Source of the DNA: Symbiodinium natans | Taxonomy: Eukaryota; Sar; Dinophyceae; Suessiales; Symbiodiniaceae | Direction: 5' to 3' | Assembly (NCBI GenBank): GCA_905221605.1 | Contig: CAJNDS010002635.1 | Location: 736,918-800,917 of the forward strand | Length of the DNA: 64,000 nucleotides | Part shown: in pieces, positions 1 to 9,831 of the stretch | Position numbering within the stretch: the first letter of the stretch is position 1 | Layout of the letters: each line of letters starts with the position of its first letter | Translations under genes and position numbers: made by a program | Notes under the pieces: model-generated | The model's database searches: none | Told to the model about the DNA's origin: nothing | Seen by the model: only the letters and a program-made list of their open reading frames with translations

Positions 1-37
1 CCCTAAACCCTTAACCCTAGGCCCTAAACCCAAAACC

Positions 38-90
<53 letters not shown>

Positions 91-183
91 ACCCTAAACC
101 CTAAACCCTAAACCCTAAACCCTAAACCCTAAACCCTAAACCCTAAACCCTAAACCCTAAACCCTAAACCCTAAACCCTAAAC
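1..183. repeat. CCCTAAA/CCCTCAA telomere-like array
   Basis: About six CCCTCAA units are followed by roughly thirteen perfect CCCTAAA units. The sequence runs directly into an exon-like open stretch, and similar arrays recur all over the window, so this is an interstitial block and not shown to be a chromosome end. Confidence 0.9.
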
Positions 184-272
184 GGTCGGGACGTGGGCAC
201 AGAACGCGCCTGGGCGTGGACCACCGTCTCCTCCAAGCTGGGGAGGCGCTCCAGGGCTTTCGACCTCTCCTC
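184..272 (-). CDS. Exon fragment of an unknown host gene
   Basis: On the minus strand this stretch is open and reads EERSKALERLPSLEETVVHA and on. It is preceded by CTCAAG, a typical acceptor here, and runs straight into the telomere-like array. Composition is GC-rich and charged, like the other host exons. No domain is recognised. The rest of the gene is not identifiable in the window. Confidence 0.4.
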
Positions 273-275
273 CTT

Positions 276-1100
276 GAGAGGCTCAGGGGCTCAGAGGGTT
301 TAGGGTTTAGGGTTTGGGGTTTAGGGTTTAGGGTTTAGGGTTTCGGGTTTAGGGTTTCGGGTTTGGGGGGGTTTGGGTTTGGGGTTTGGGGTTTCGGGTT
401 TAGAAGGGTTGAAGGGCTTAAAGGTTTTTTGTGTTGGGGGTGGGGGGGGGAGGGAGGTTTAAGGGTTGAAGCGCTCAGGGTTTGAAGTTTGAAGGGGCTT
501 TTTGGGGGGACATAAGGGTTTAAGGGCTTAAAGGGCTTAAAGCGTTTAAAAGGGTTTTAAGGGTTTTCAAGGGTTTTAAGGATTCAAAAGGGTTTAACGC
601 GCTTGATCCAAGAATAATTCACCATACCCCAAACCCATACCCCTTAACCTATGAAAGTATAATATAAAGGGAGTCTAAGGGAGGATATTACCATACCCCT
701 TAAGTTCTTTTAAGGGTATGCCCAAGGGGTATGTTGAAAAATTTCTTAGATTTAAAGGGTTCAAAGGGTTGTTTGTTCTTTTTTGGGTGGGGATGCAGGG
801 TTTAGGGTTTTGAGACGGTTTGGGGGCTTCAACGGTTTGGGGTTTAAGGCTTGCAGGGTTTAGGGCATTTAGGGCCTTGACATCCCAAACCCTAAACCCT
901 AAACCTTAATCCCTAAACCCTCAACCCTAAACCCTAAACCCTGACCCGCTAAGAAGCAGCTCCCCAGTCAATCTGCGCTGCTCTTTTTTGAAGCTTCGAG
1001 CGATCTCGCGCCTTGTGGTGAAACAGCCCAGCGGCTCGAACATGATACATCTTATGTTATCTTTGCTTATGCTATATCCCATACCAATCTATATACTGCA
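276..1100. other. Degenerate telomere-like intergenic or intronic DNA
   Basis: Mutated TTTAGGG units (GGGTTTCGGG, GGGTTTGGGG, AAGGGTTTAA) fill 298-600 and 800-940. Between them is a small inverted region around CATACCCCTTAA (670-745). No gene is seen. Confidence 0.6.
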
Positions 1101-1111
1101 CTGTACATACG

Positions 1112-1188
1112 CATATATACATATATACATACATACATACATACATACATGCATACATACATACATACATACATATATATATATACAC

Positions 1189-1281
<93 letters not shown>

Positions 1282-1519
1282 ATGTTAACCTCGTATTATT
1301 GAACCCCCTGATATTAAAGTGCGCCAGGGGTCCCGGCCGCAATAATAAAGCCCTGGGAAGAAAGTACGCCAAGTCGGGGCTGGTTTTTTTTGGGGGAGTT
1401 TGATTGAAGGGGGGCTCTAAGGAAAGGAATCCTTATTCAAAGGGGCCCTACTCTATTTGGGGGGGGTTTGATTGAAGGGGGGGGGGGGGGGGTGGGGTTT
1501 ATTATTACGAGGTCAACAT

Positions 1520-1574
<55 letters not shown>

Positions 1575-1612
1575 GCACATACATACATACATACATATAC
1601 ATATATGGGCTG
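1112..1612. repeat. CATA / ACATAT microsatellites in inverted arrangement
   Basis: A (CATA)n block and an (ACATAT)n block (about 1112-1280) are followed by unique sequence and a second (ACATAT)n block (1519-1600). The flanks AATGTTAACCTCGTA (about 1281) and TACGAGGTCAACATT (about 1506) are near-perfect inverted copies, so the two microsatellites are arms of an imperfect palindrome around a G-rich centre. Confidence 0.75.
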
Positions 1613-1689
1613 CCGCCTATCCCCCCCCCTGCATTTTCGATGTCTTCATACAGTACTAGTAGGCTGAGTAGCCGAACTAGAAACTACAG

Positions 1690-2001
1690 CGCAGCCATGT
1701 CTATAAACACAGCTACTGTTTAACCCTACCACCCGTAAACGCCCAAACCCAAGCCTTCCCCCCAACAGGGCTGAAATGAAGATATTTGCTCACAGTATTC
1801 CCGTGTTCCCGCGGGCATACAGTAGGTACTCTTTCAGTGTCTTGATACAGTAGCCTAACGAGTAACTATAGCACAGCCATGTCTATTAACACAGCTACTG
1901 TTTATAAACACAGCCGCTGTTTATAAACACAGCCACTGCTTATAAACGCAGTCACATCAAACATTTAAAAACCCTACCACCCGTAAACGCCCAAACCCAA
2001 G
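1690..2001. repeat. Direct repeats around a 20-bp tandem unit
   Basis: The 31-bp sequence at 1723-1753 recurs exactly at 1971-2001 (it begins ACCCTACCACCCGTAAACGC). Between the copies are several tandem units of the type TATAAACACAGCCRCTGTT. There is no coding potential. Confidence 0.7.
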
Positions 2002-2039
2002 TAAACCATTTCAACCATTTCAACCGTTTTAAATCCTTA

Positions 2040-3160
2040 TGGCTGAAATGGATAAAAAAAATAACCATTTCAACCATTTCAACAGTTTTGGAATGGGTGA
2101 AATGGTTTAGTATTAATTGTACTAATAGTATGAATGGTATTGGTAATGTTAGTAGTATTAATAGTATTAGTAGTATTAATAGTATTAAGAGTATTAAGAG
2201 TATTAAAAATACTAATAGTATTAGAAATATTTGTAGTATTAATAGTATTAATAGTATTAATAATATTACTAGTATTAATAGTACTAATAGTATTAATAGT
2301 ATTCATAGTATTCATAGTATTCATAATATTCATAGTATTCATAGTACTCATAGTATTCATAGTATTCATAGTATTCATAGTATTCATAGTATTCATAGTA
2401 TTCATAGTATTCATAGTATTCATAGTATTCATAGTATTCATAGTATTCATAGTATTCATAGTATTCATAGTATTCATAGTAGTATTCAATAGTATAATAG
2501 TATTAATAGTTTAATAGTATTAATAGTATTAATAGTATTAATAGTATTAAAATAGTATAATAGTAATAGTATAATAGTATTAAGAGTATTAATAGTATTA
2601 TTATAATAGTATTAATATTTCTAAAGTATTAATAATAATAAAATTATTGAAGTATGATAGTATAATACTCTCAGTAATATTTGTATTGACACTAATAACA
2701 TTAGTAGATTAATCGTATTATTTTTTTTAATAGTATTAATACGATTAGTACTATTAATACGATGAATATTATTCATATTATTAATAGCATTGATAGATTA
2801 ATACTATCAATTAGTTCTATATGTGTATATATATATAGAAATACTTGTAATACGACATACTCTAATCATAGTATTAATGCTAATAATACTATTCATATTA
2901 TTTGTACTATTGATAATATTGATAGCATTAATAATATTAATAGTATCACTTTTTATAAATATTATGAATATTTTGAATACTTTGAATACTATATTCGTAC
3001 TACTAATACTGTAAAGGCATTAATATTTAAATACTAGTGATATTATTAATACTATTAGTACTATATTAATACTACTAATACTCCCAATATTATTAATAGT
3101 ATTAATATTATAATAATAAAGATTATGTATATTATTAATACTTTTCCCCCCCCCCCCCCC
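2040..3160. repeat. AT-rich minisatellite (ATTCATAGT / ATTAATAGT 9-mers)
   Basis: About 1 kb of 9-bp units occurs here. ATTAATAGT-type units dominate at first and give way to about twenty near-perfect ATTCATAGT units (2300-2480). Both then decay into mixed AT-rich sequence, and the block ends in a C14 tract (about 3148). Because 9 is a multiple of 3, long low-complexity open frames occur on both strands. These are not genes. Confidence 0.85.
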
Positions 3161-4020
3161 CAGAGAATATTCACATAGACCCGAAAGGTCCTACGTACAA
3201 AGCCCTATAGGGCTCTACAAGTTCAAAGGTTTAAACCCTATAGGGCTCTAAAAGGTTCAAAGGTTTAAACCCTAAAGGCCGAAAGGCGCTGAAGGTATAA
3301 ATGCCCAGACTCTTAGGTTTAAATGCATATAAAGCTTAGGAATCTAAGCCTCAGGCTTAGGCATTTAAACCTTCAAACCCTAGAGGGTTTAAAGGCTTAG
3401 GGTTTTTCAGGGTTTATCTCTAAAGCCCTGACCTGGGGTTGAACCCTGCCTATAGAGTTTTAACCTTAAAGGTTTAAGGCTTAGAGGGCTTGAGGCGTCA
3501 GCCCCTAAAGCTTATATCCCATAGGGTTACGCCTATGCTTGTACAGCGTAGGGCTTGCCTCCTGTGGAAATGCAAACGAAAAATTAGTACCCACATCATG
3601 TATGTATATAGATATGAAATACAGATAATGGAGAAGGAAGGATGGTAAGCCTCGAGCCATAAGACTAGGAAGAATTCGGGTGCATAGGGTGATGCGAAAT
3701 ATCTTTAACTATAGGCCGCGGGGAGCGAGAATATTGTGAGCAAATATCTTTTCACTATTTCCTGGGACCACCTGGGGAGTATGTGGTGTTGATCAAAAGA
3801 AAAGATCTAATGAGTATTGAATATACAATAATAAGAAAATAATACATATAGCACCTGTCTATAAACACCGACCCTGTTTATAAACACCGCTTCCCAACAA
3901 AAAAGTATAAAACGATGAAGTTGGTGTTGACTTTGTGCTACCTGGGCAGGGGGACGAATAGGGTTTAGGACTTTGTTCTCGTTTCCGTGGGGCCTACGTG
4001 TAATACAATAATATACCTAC
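3161..4020. other. No gene seen
   Basis: This stretch holds short palindromic AGGTTTAAACCCTATAGGG-type repeats (3225-3290) and unique low-GC sequence. No open frame, RNA gene or known repeat is convincing. Confidence 0.5.
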
Positions 4021-4116
4021 ACTATGTGGGTAGAAGTTCCACCTTTTCATAAAACACATACACCCTACATACATACACAGAGGAGAGGGTTTAGGGTGCC
4101 AGTGCCAATGCAGCAA

Positions 4117-4790
4117 CGAACCAAAGAACCAATGAACCAATGTACCAATGTACCAATGTTTTCGGCCCATGGTTGGTACAAAGGACGACCCATGACCCAA
4201 TGTACCAATGTACCAATGAACCAATGTACCAATGTACCAATGTACCAACGTACCAATGATTTCGGCCCATGATTGGAACAAAGGACGACCCATGACCCAA
4301 CGTACCAATGTACCAATGTACCAATGATTTCGGCCCATGATTGGTACAAACATCCTATGTACCAATCATGGGCCGAAATGATTGGTACATTGGTACATTG
4401 GTACATTGGTACATTGGTACATTGGTACATTGGTACATTGGTACATTGGTACATTGGTACATTGGTTCATCTTGTGTACCAATCATGGGCCGAAATGATT
4501 GGTACATTGGTACATTGGTACATCGGTTCTTCATTGGTTCATGCTATGTCCCAATCATGGGTCGAAATGATTGGGACGTTGGTGCCTTGGTGCGGTTGGG
4601 GTTATGTCCCAATCATGGGCCGAAATGATTGGGACGTTGGTACGTTGGTGCGGTTGGGCTCTTGTCCCAATCATGGGCCCAAATGATTGGGACGTTGGTA
4701 CGTTGGTGCGGTGTGGGTCTTGTCCCAACCATGAGCCGAAATGGTTTGGACAGTGGTACGTTGGTGCATTATTTTATTGGTGCATTGGCA
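4117..4790. repeat. GTACCAAT/ATTGGTAC 8-mer array arranged as a palindrome
   Basis: GTACCAAT units (4141-4320) face ATTGGTAC units (4380-4530), separated by punctuating copies of CGGCCCATGATTGG. The centre is a near-perfect inverted repeat with 28-bp arms at 4321-4348 and 4358-4385. Degenerate units continue to about 4790. Long open frames across it simply translate the repeat. Confidence 0.85.
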
Positions 4791-4949
4791 CACATAATGA
4801 AAAACATCGAGCGCAGACAAAGTGCAAAAGACAGAAATTGCAGAAAAGGTAGGGGGGGGGGGGATAGGCGTGTACCCATATATATATATATATTAGCTTA
4901 TATACTGTATGACTGATAGAGAGATGGATCAGATCACCCCCGGCCAGGC

Positions 4950-5016
4950 CTTGAGAGCGCTCGCAAGGCCGTGGCAAAGGCCAGGCGGTGGTCGTCGTCG
5001 CTGACGCCCACGGCCT
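4950..5016 (-). CDS. Exon fragment of an unknown host gene
   Basis: The minus strand reads AVGVSDDDHRLAFATALRAL with no stop. It is bounded upstream by TAAG (acceptor) and downstream by TCAAG|GC (GC donor), giving a 67-nt exon. It lies beyond the stop codon of the FHA gene on the same strand, so it probably belongs to the next gene. It is flanked by a telomere-like block at 5036-5109. Confidence 0.4.
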
Positions 5017-5109
5017 CTTACTTCTCCAAGAACCAAGGGTTTAGGGTTCAGGGTTTAGGGTTTAGGGTTTAGGGTTTAGGGTTTAGGGTTAGGGTTTAGG
5101 GTTTAGGGT

Positions 5110-8100
5110 TTAGTGAAGTAAGGCCTCGAAGAAGTCGCTGAGGCGCAGCTGCCGGCCAGCGTACCGGGACCGAATCTGGGAGACGCCCTTAGCTTGGTTG
5201 CTGAGTTCATATAAGCACCCAAACAAGGTGGACACTTTCAGTTCTATAGGGGAATTGGAGTATCCCCAAAAAGGTGCAAAAGTGGACTCATTCAGCTCCA
5301 AAAGGCCTTGAAAAGAGACGTGAGCTTCGGGATGTAGCTCGCCAAGCTCCCATTGTCCAGGCGCCCGGCCCACGCCGCCACGTCCTCGTCCCCCTCGTCC
5401 TCCAAGATTACGGCGGCGTCGCCGGCGTCCACTTCCTTGAAGACCACATGAGCCCCTAAAATTGGGTCAAATACCTTTGACTACTAGAAGTCCTATTCGG
5501 GAAATATGAGCCATCAACCCTTTATATACCCTGTACAACTATAAGCCCTATCAAGGTATATGAACCATAAACCCTTAATGTACCCTATACTACTATAATT
5601 CTTAGTAAGGTATATGAACCCTAAACCCTAAACCCTAAACCCTAAACTCTAAACCCTAAACCCTAAACCCTAAACCCTAAACTCTCTTAGGGTTCACTTA
5701 AGTCCCCAAGGTTCCTCGAGCTCCTCCACGCCATCCAGATGGACGACGGACCTCTCCTCGCGCGAGCGCTTCCTTGGGGCCGAGATGAACCCCCCACAAA
5801 TTGGGTTTAGGGTTTAGGGTTTAGGGTTTAGGGTTTAGGGTTTAGGGTTTAGGGTTTAGGGTTTATAAGGGTTTAGGGTTAAGGGGTTGGAACCTGTACT
5901 ACTAGAACTCCTATTGAGGTATATGAACCCTAAACCCTGTTAGGGTTCAATTATAACTCCTAGTGAGGGATGAGAGCCCTAAACCCTTCTAGGGTTCATG
6001 TATAACCCCTATTCAGGTATGTGAGCCTTAAACCCTAAACCCTAAACCCGAAACCCCAAACCCCAAACCCTTATAAACCCTAAACCCTAAACCCTAAACC
6101 CAAAACCCAAAACCCTACACCCTAAACCCTTATAAACCCTAAACCCTAAACCCTAAACCCTAGACCCTAAACCCTAAACCCTAAACCCTAAACCCTAAAC
6201 CTTAAACCCTAAACCCTAAACCCTAAACCCTAAATCCCATTCGGGTTCATGTCGTCCCCAAGGTTCTGGCCGACGACCGCGACTGGCTCGGCCAGGAGCT
6301 GACGCCGTGAGGAGGCCTTCTTCTTCCTTGGGGTTTAGGGTTTAGGGTTTAGGGTTTAGGGTTTAGGGTTTAGGGTTTAGGGTTTAGGGTTTAGGGTTTA
6401 GGGTTTAGGGTTTAGGGTTTAGGGTTTAGGGTTTAGGGTTACCCTAAAATTGGGATTCATGTACCCTGGCTACTAGAGTTCCTATTAAATGTACTATGGA
6501 GCCACAAACCCTTTTAGGGCTCATTTACTCCCCAAGGTGCGGGGCCGGCGGGACAGCAGCGGACGCAAAACGGCGGGGCCCGGGACCCGGCTCAAGACCC
6601 CGCAGCAGCTCTTCAGTTCGCCGGGCCTCGCTGGCGGACACGAGCTGCGCGGGCGGCTGGACCTCTTAGTAGCCCAGTAACCACATTAACAAGGGGGCAC
6701 CCTTTTTTGGGGTTGGTATCACTTCATAAGGGAACCTTGAACCCCCAAAAAAACGGAAAAGGGTACCACTGGGCTGCCAAGACCTCGTAGGTGGGGGCAT
6801 CCCGGGTGTAGGATGGCAAGAAGGATATCCTGTCCCGCGGTCTCAGCTCCACCCTCAGGCCGTTCGAAATACGGCGGTCGTTCACCCAGGTGCCGTTCAC
6901 AGACGTGTCCTGGATGAAGAGCTTCTCCCCGATGACCTGCAGAGTTGCATGAACCTTGGAGATGTGGGCAATTTGCAAGGCGATGTCCGCAGAGTCATCC
7001 CGTCCCAGCTTGATCCGGCGCGGCGTCACTCGGATGACTTGGGGGGTTTTCAGCTCCGGCCCACGAAGGCGCCGGAGCTCAAAGGTCCCAGGCACACCCC
7101 CGGCATCTTCAGGTTGAACCCTCAGGCGCAAATCCTGGAAGTTCCCCAGAACACACGTGACGGGGTAGGTCGGCTCCCGGGCAAGTGGGTTGTAGAGGTA
7201 TCGATCTGAGAGCAGCTCAAACAAGCACCTGGCACCCTCGGATTGGCGGAAGTCGACCAGCAAGTGGATCGCAGTCGGATCCTGCGCGCGGACTAAGAAG
7301 GCCTCCTTCACCGGCCCCCAGACAGCCGCGAAGTCGTACCTTGGGGACGAAGTGAACCCTAAAATTGGGGGGTCATACACCCTACATTACCATAACTCCT
7401 ATGAAGGGTAATTGAACCCTAAACCCTCTTGGGGTCCATAATTCGTCCCCAAGGTACCACAAGGACCCTGCCTGCTGCAGGTACATCGTAGCACTCTCCG
7501 GACAGCCACGAACCCACTCGCTCGGCAAATCCAGCAAGAATCCGGTCTCGGCAGCCGAGTGGAGTGACACCAGCTCGGTCATCTTCCTTGGGGACGACTT
7601 ATGATCCCTAGAAGGGTTTTGATGGTTCATAGACCTGAATAGGAGTTATGGTTGTCAGGGTATATGGCCCCAATTTTAGGGTTCATAATTGGTTCCCAAG
7701 GTTCTGCTGGTGCTCGACACTTGTGGTGTCTCGGAGCGAGTGGAAGAAGGCGGCGCCACCACCGAGGGTTTTGCCTCCCTGTAGCTGCCGCTGATGCCAC
7801 TGCGCACACAGCGCAGCGTCGCCCGACATCGCCAGGCGCACCTCAGAAGCAAAGGGGTCATTCAGGATCAATGGAACTTGTGTGACATGGAGGGTCCCAA
7901 AATTGAGGTACCTTTTTCTAATGTCCTTCTTGTGTTTTTTTTGGTTGTCTTTTTTTGTTTGGGGGGGTGGGGGGGGCGGGGGGGTAGGGCCTCCTACAAC
8001 AAAGATTCTCGTCCTTTGGGTGGGGAGGTGTGCACCTTTTCTGGGCATTGCCTACCCCAGGGATAAGGGAGGCCCACCTGCTTGTTTCCGCCTTGAGAGG

Positions 8101-8655
8101 CGCCAGGAAGGACGTGGATGTTCAGGCACGCAACAGCGCGTGGCAGCTCCTCCTGGATCGCCTCCTTGGAGCCGAAATTAGCCCTAAAATTGGGGTCATA
8201 TACCCATAACTACTATAACTTCTATTAAGGTATATGAGCCATTAAAACCCTTTTAGGGTTCACAAGTCGTCCCCAAGGCTCACTCAGTGCCACCACGGCC
8301 GCGTTGAGATTGGACATGTCCAGCAGGGCCAGTTCCACGTCGACGACCAGAGCTGCCAGGATGTACACTCGCCCATCCTTGAGTAGGCCAAATGAACTTT
8401 AAAATTGGGGTCATTATGACCCTGACTACTATGCTTCCTATTTATTGAGGTATATGAACCATTAACACCCTTTTAGGGATCATAACTCGTGCCCCAAGGA
8501 AGGGAATTAGATAATTAGGTATATGAAGCCATAAAGGCCCTTTTAGGGCTCATAGTTCCTTTTCAAGGATCAAGGCATTTGCCCCAGCGGTCATTCCAAA
8601 CCACCGCGTCGGGCGCGGGCTCACCTTCAGAGGGGCCACCGCGGCGCACGGCCAT
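5110..8655 (-). CDS. FHA-domain protein, 11 exons, about 542 aa
   Basis: Exons on the minus strand are 8655-8564, 8377-8273, 8164-8092, 7876-7696, 7586-7449, 7339-6777, 6664-6532, 6326-6258, 5772-5706, 5435-5307 and 5187-5110. Joined, with one junction base assigned by frame between the first two, they give 543 codons ending FFEALLH-stop. A forkhead-associated domain lies at about residues 300-375, with LGRD, the S-x-x-H element and SVNGT visible. FHA domains bind phosphothreonine peptides, so a signalling or scaffold role is likely. The rest is unrecognised. Introns 3 and 10 are GC-AG; the other eight are inverted-repeat introner copies, some with telomere repeats inside. The start is the first in-frame ATG of the first exon and could lie further upstream. 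The exon model is inferred from frame and has not been tested against RNA. Confidence 0.75.
5188..5306 (-). other. GC-AG intron of the FHA gene
   Basis: The junction reads TTCAAG|GCCTTT and GCTAAG|GGCGTC. This GC donor is common in dinoflagellates. Unlike its neighbours this intron lacks the inverted-repeat ends. It joins ...TSLFK to GVSQIRSRYAG. Confidence 0.65.
5436..5705 (-). repeat. Introner family 1 copy, internally expanded
   Basis: Sits between exons 9 and 10 of the FHA gene. It has family-1 ends (GGACTTAAGTGAACCC and the AATTTTAGGGGCTCATG side), but the central TATATGAACC / CTACTATAA unit is repeated three times and a CCCTAAA block is added. Confidence 0.7.
5773..6257 (-). repeat. 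Introner family 1 copy expanded by telomere-like repeats
   Basis: This 485-bp intron separates QNLG from KRSREERS. It keeps the GTCCCC-type ends but contains long TTTAGGG and CCCTAAA runs in both orientations (5806-5875 and 6025-6240). Confidence 0.7.
6327..6531 (-). repeat. Introner family 1 copy with a TTTAGGG array
   Basis: This intron lies between exons 7 and 8. More than half of it is about fifteen perfect TTTAGGG units (6334-6438), followed by the conserved family-1 arm (CCTATTAAATGTACTATGG, then GGGCTCATTTACTCCCC). Confidence 0.7.
6665..6776 (-). repeat. Introner family 2 copy (112 bp)
   Basis: Separates FHA-gene exons 6 and 7. In coding sense it begins CAGCCCAGTGGTACCC and ends GTTACTGGGCTACTAAG, so its ends are inverted copies of AGCCCAG/CTGGGCT. 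The same family is at 12029-12230 and 24775-24968. Confidence 0.75.
7340..7448 (-). repeat. Introner family 1 core copy (109 bp)
   Basis: Splits FHA-gene exons 5 and 6. In coding sense it starts GGACGAATTATGGACCCC and ends GTTCACTTCGTCCCCAAG: near-complementary ends around a short core that includes AGGGTTTAGGG. The reading frame is kept exactly across it. Confidence 0.8.
7587..7695 (-). repeat. Introner family 1 core copy (109 bp)
   Basis: Splits exons 4 and 5 of the FHA gene. In coding sense it begins GAACCAATTATGAACCC and ends AAGTCGTCCCCAAG. It has the same length as the 7340-7448 copy. Confidence 0.8.
7877..8091 (-). other. GC-AG intron of the FHA gene
   Basis: Exon 3 ends TCTCAAG and the intron starts GCGGAAAC. 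The acceptor is CACACAAG|TTCCATTG. Joining gives ...GASQ-VPLILNDPF. There are no introner ends. It contains G- and T-rich low-complexity sequence (7927-7985). Confidence 0.65.
8165..8272 (-). repeat. Introner family 1 core copy (108 bp)
   Basis: Splits exons 2 and 3. In coding sense it starts GGACGACTTGTGAACCC and ends TAATTTCGGCTCCAAG. The flanking exon reads ...NAAVVALSEPW, then EAIQEELPRAVAC. Confidence 0.8.
8378..8563 (-). repeat. Introner family 1 copy with a nested second copy
   Basis: This 186-bp intron lies between exons 1 and 2 and has two TATATGAA...CCCTTTTAGGG arms. Its first base in coding sense is A where all other copies have G, so it fixes which side of the ambiguous junction G the splice falls. 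TTG|AAAAGG with CAA|GGATGG keeps the frame; the alternative creates TGA. Confidence 0.65.
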
Positions 8656-8678
8656 GGCGCAACACCAGCATGGGCTAT

Positions 8679-8784
8679 CTTGAAAACGACATGAACCCTA
8701 CAGTTGGGGTCATAAACCCAGAACTAACTATAAGTCCTACTAAGGTATAGGAGCCTAAAACCCTTTTAGGGTTCATTTTCGTCC
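8679..8784 (-). repeat. Introner family 1 core copy (106 bp)
   Basis: Lies just upstream of FHA exon 1. It starts GGACGAAAATGAACCC and ends GTTCATGTCGTTTTCAAG in coding sense. It may interrupt the 5' UTR or an unrecognised upstream exon. Confidence 0.7.
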
Positions 8785-9370
8785 CCAAGGTATCAGGCCT
8801 TAGAATCCCCTAACCAACCCTACAAAGGGCCCTTTTTTAAGGGGTTTATTACAGGGTATAACAGTATAATCCCCCTAACCAACCCCATAAAGGGCCCTTT
8901 TTGAGGGATTAGATGGTAGAATAGCCCATGTAGGCATGGCAGAACCAGCCCAGTCTTGGTTTTCACAAGCCTATGGACTCCTCTCCCTTATACCCTAAAC
9001 CCTAAACCCTAACCCCTAAACCCTAAACCCTAAGCACTTATTGCAGCAGTTCTTGTCGGCCCAAAAAATGCTCTCAGAGCGTCAGCGTGCTGAACCATGT
9101 TGAACCATAGCCAAACCCGACCCATGTGGCTCCAGAGTTCCGACTCTCCCAGCATCTCACCCTAAACCCTAAACCCTAAACCCTAAACCCTAAACCCTAA
9201 ACCCTAAACCCTAAACCCTGAACCCTGAACCCTAAACCCTAAACCCTAAACCCTAAACCCTAAACCCTGAACCCTGAACCCTAAGCCAAGGGGCAATCTT
9301 GTCAAGGAGCAGGATCATCTGCCTGAGCAGGGCAGCGCTTCAATTGGCAAAGCCTGCGGTTGACCCCTAC
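8785..9370. other. Repeats, no clear gene
   Basis: Two copies of a CCCCTAACCAACCC / AAAGGGCCCTTTTT unit occur at 8804-8905, with telomere-like arrays at 8996-9032 and 9158-9285. A short plus-strand open stretch after TTATTGCAG (9047-9097, QFLSAQKMLSERQRAE) could be an exon but is weak. The 9286-9370 piece between introner ends has stops in all three minus frames. Confidence 0.45.
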
Positions 9371-9516
9371 CTTAGGGACTAAATGAACCCTAAGAGGGTT
9401 TCGGGTTCATATACCTTAAAAGGAGTGATAGTAGTATAGCGTAATTATACCTTAAAAGGAGTGATAGTAGTATAGGGTAAATATATGGCCCCAATTTTAG
9501 GGTTCATAGTTGTTCC
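9371..9516 (-). repeat. Introner family 1 copy with an internal duplication
   Basis: Family-1 ends are present, and the internal unit ATACCTTAAAAGGAGTGATA is present twice in tandem (about 9411-9480), explaining the 146-bp length. Confidence 0.7.
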
Positions 9517-9630
9517 CCAAGGAAGAACCAATCCAAGCCACGTGATCTGCTCGTCCCGTCGCTTCACCAGCCGCTTGTTGGCCTCAAAGTCATGGCGAAC
9601 AGCTAGTGAAAGGCGGAGGCTGGAAACTGC
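9517..9630 (-). CDS. Exon fragment of an unknown host gene
   Basis: An open minus-strand reading, AVRHDFEANKRLVKRRDEQI then TWLGLVLPW, ends exactly at an introner boundary in phase 0, as in the FHA gene. It is basic and charged with no recognised domain. It may belong to a separate gene upstream of the FHA gene. Upstream it runs into a TTTAGGG array (9638-9711). Confidence 0.45.
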
Positions 9631-9831
9631 CGTATCTCGGTTTAGGGTTTAGGGTTTAGGGTTTAGGGTTTAGGGTTTAGGGTTTAGGGTTTAGGGTTTA
9701 GGGTTTAGGGCTACACACAGCGCACGCGCGCCTCCAGCTGTCGTCCATCTTCTGCAAGTCCTGCTGAACGCCCAACCCAACGTTGGTCCCGACCATAGGC
9801 CCCTGAACAATCTCCTGCACGGGACCTTCCC

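Noticed and set aside
1-183. True chromosome end
   Set aside because: Equivalent arrays occur dozens of times inside the window and this one abuts an exon.
988-1723. Open frames of 60-104 codons in both strands
   Set aside because: They translate CATA/ACATAT microsatellites (HIHIHI, YVYVYV) and have no other support.
2079-3037. Six-frame open readings such as MNTMNTMNT and IHSIHS
   Set aside because: A 9-bp repeat keeps frames open automatically; no gene features.
3994-4977. Several 60-137-codon frames
   Set aside because: Translations of the GTACCAAT/ATTGGTAC array.
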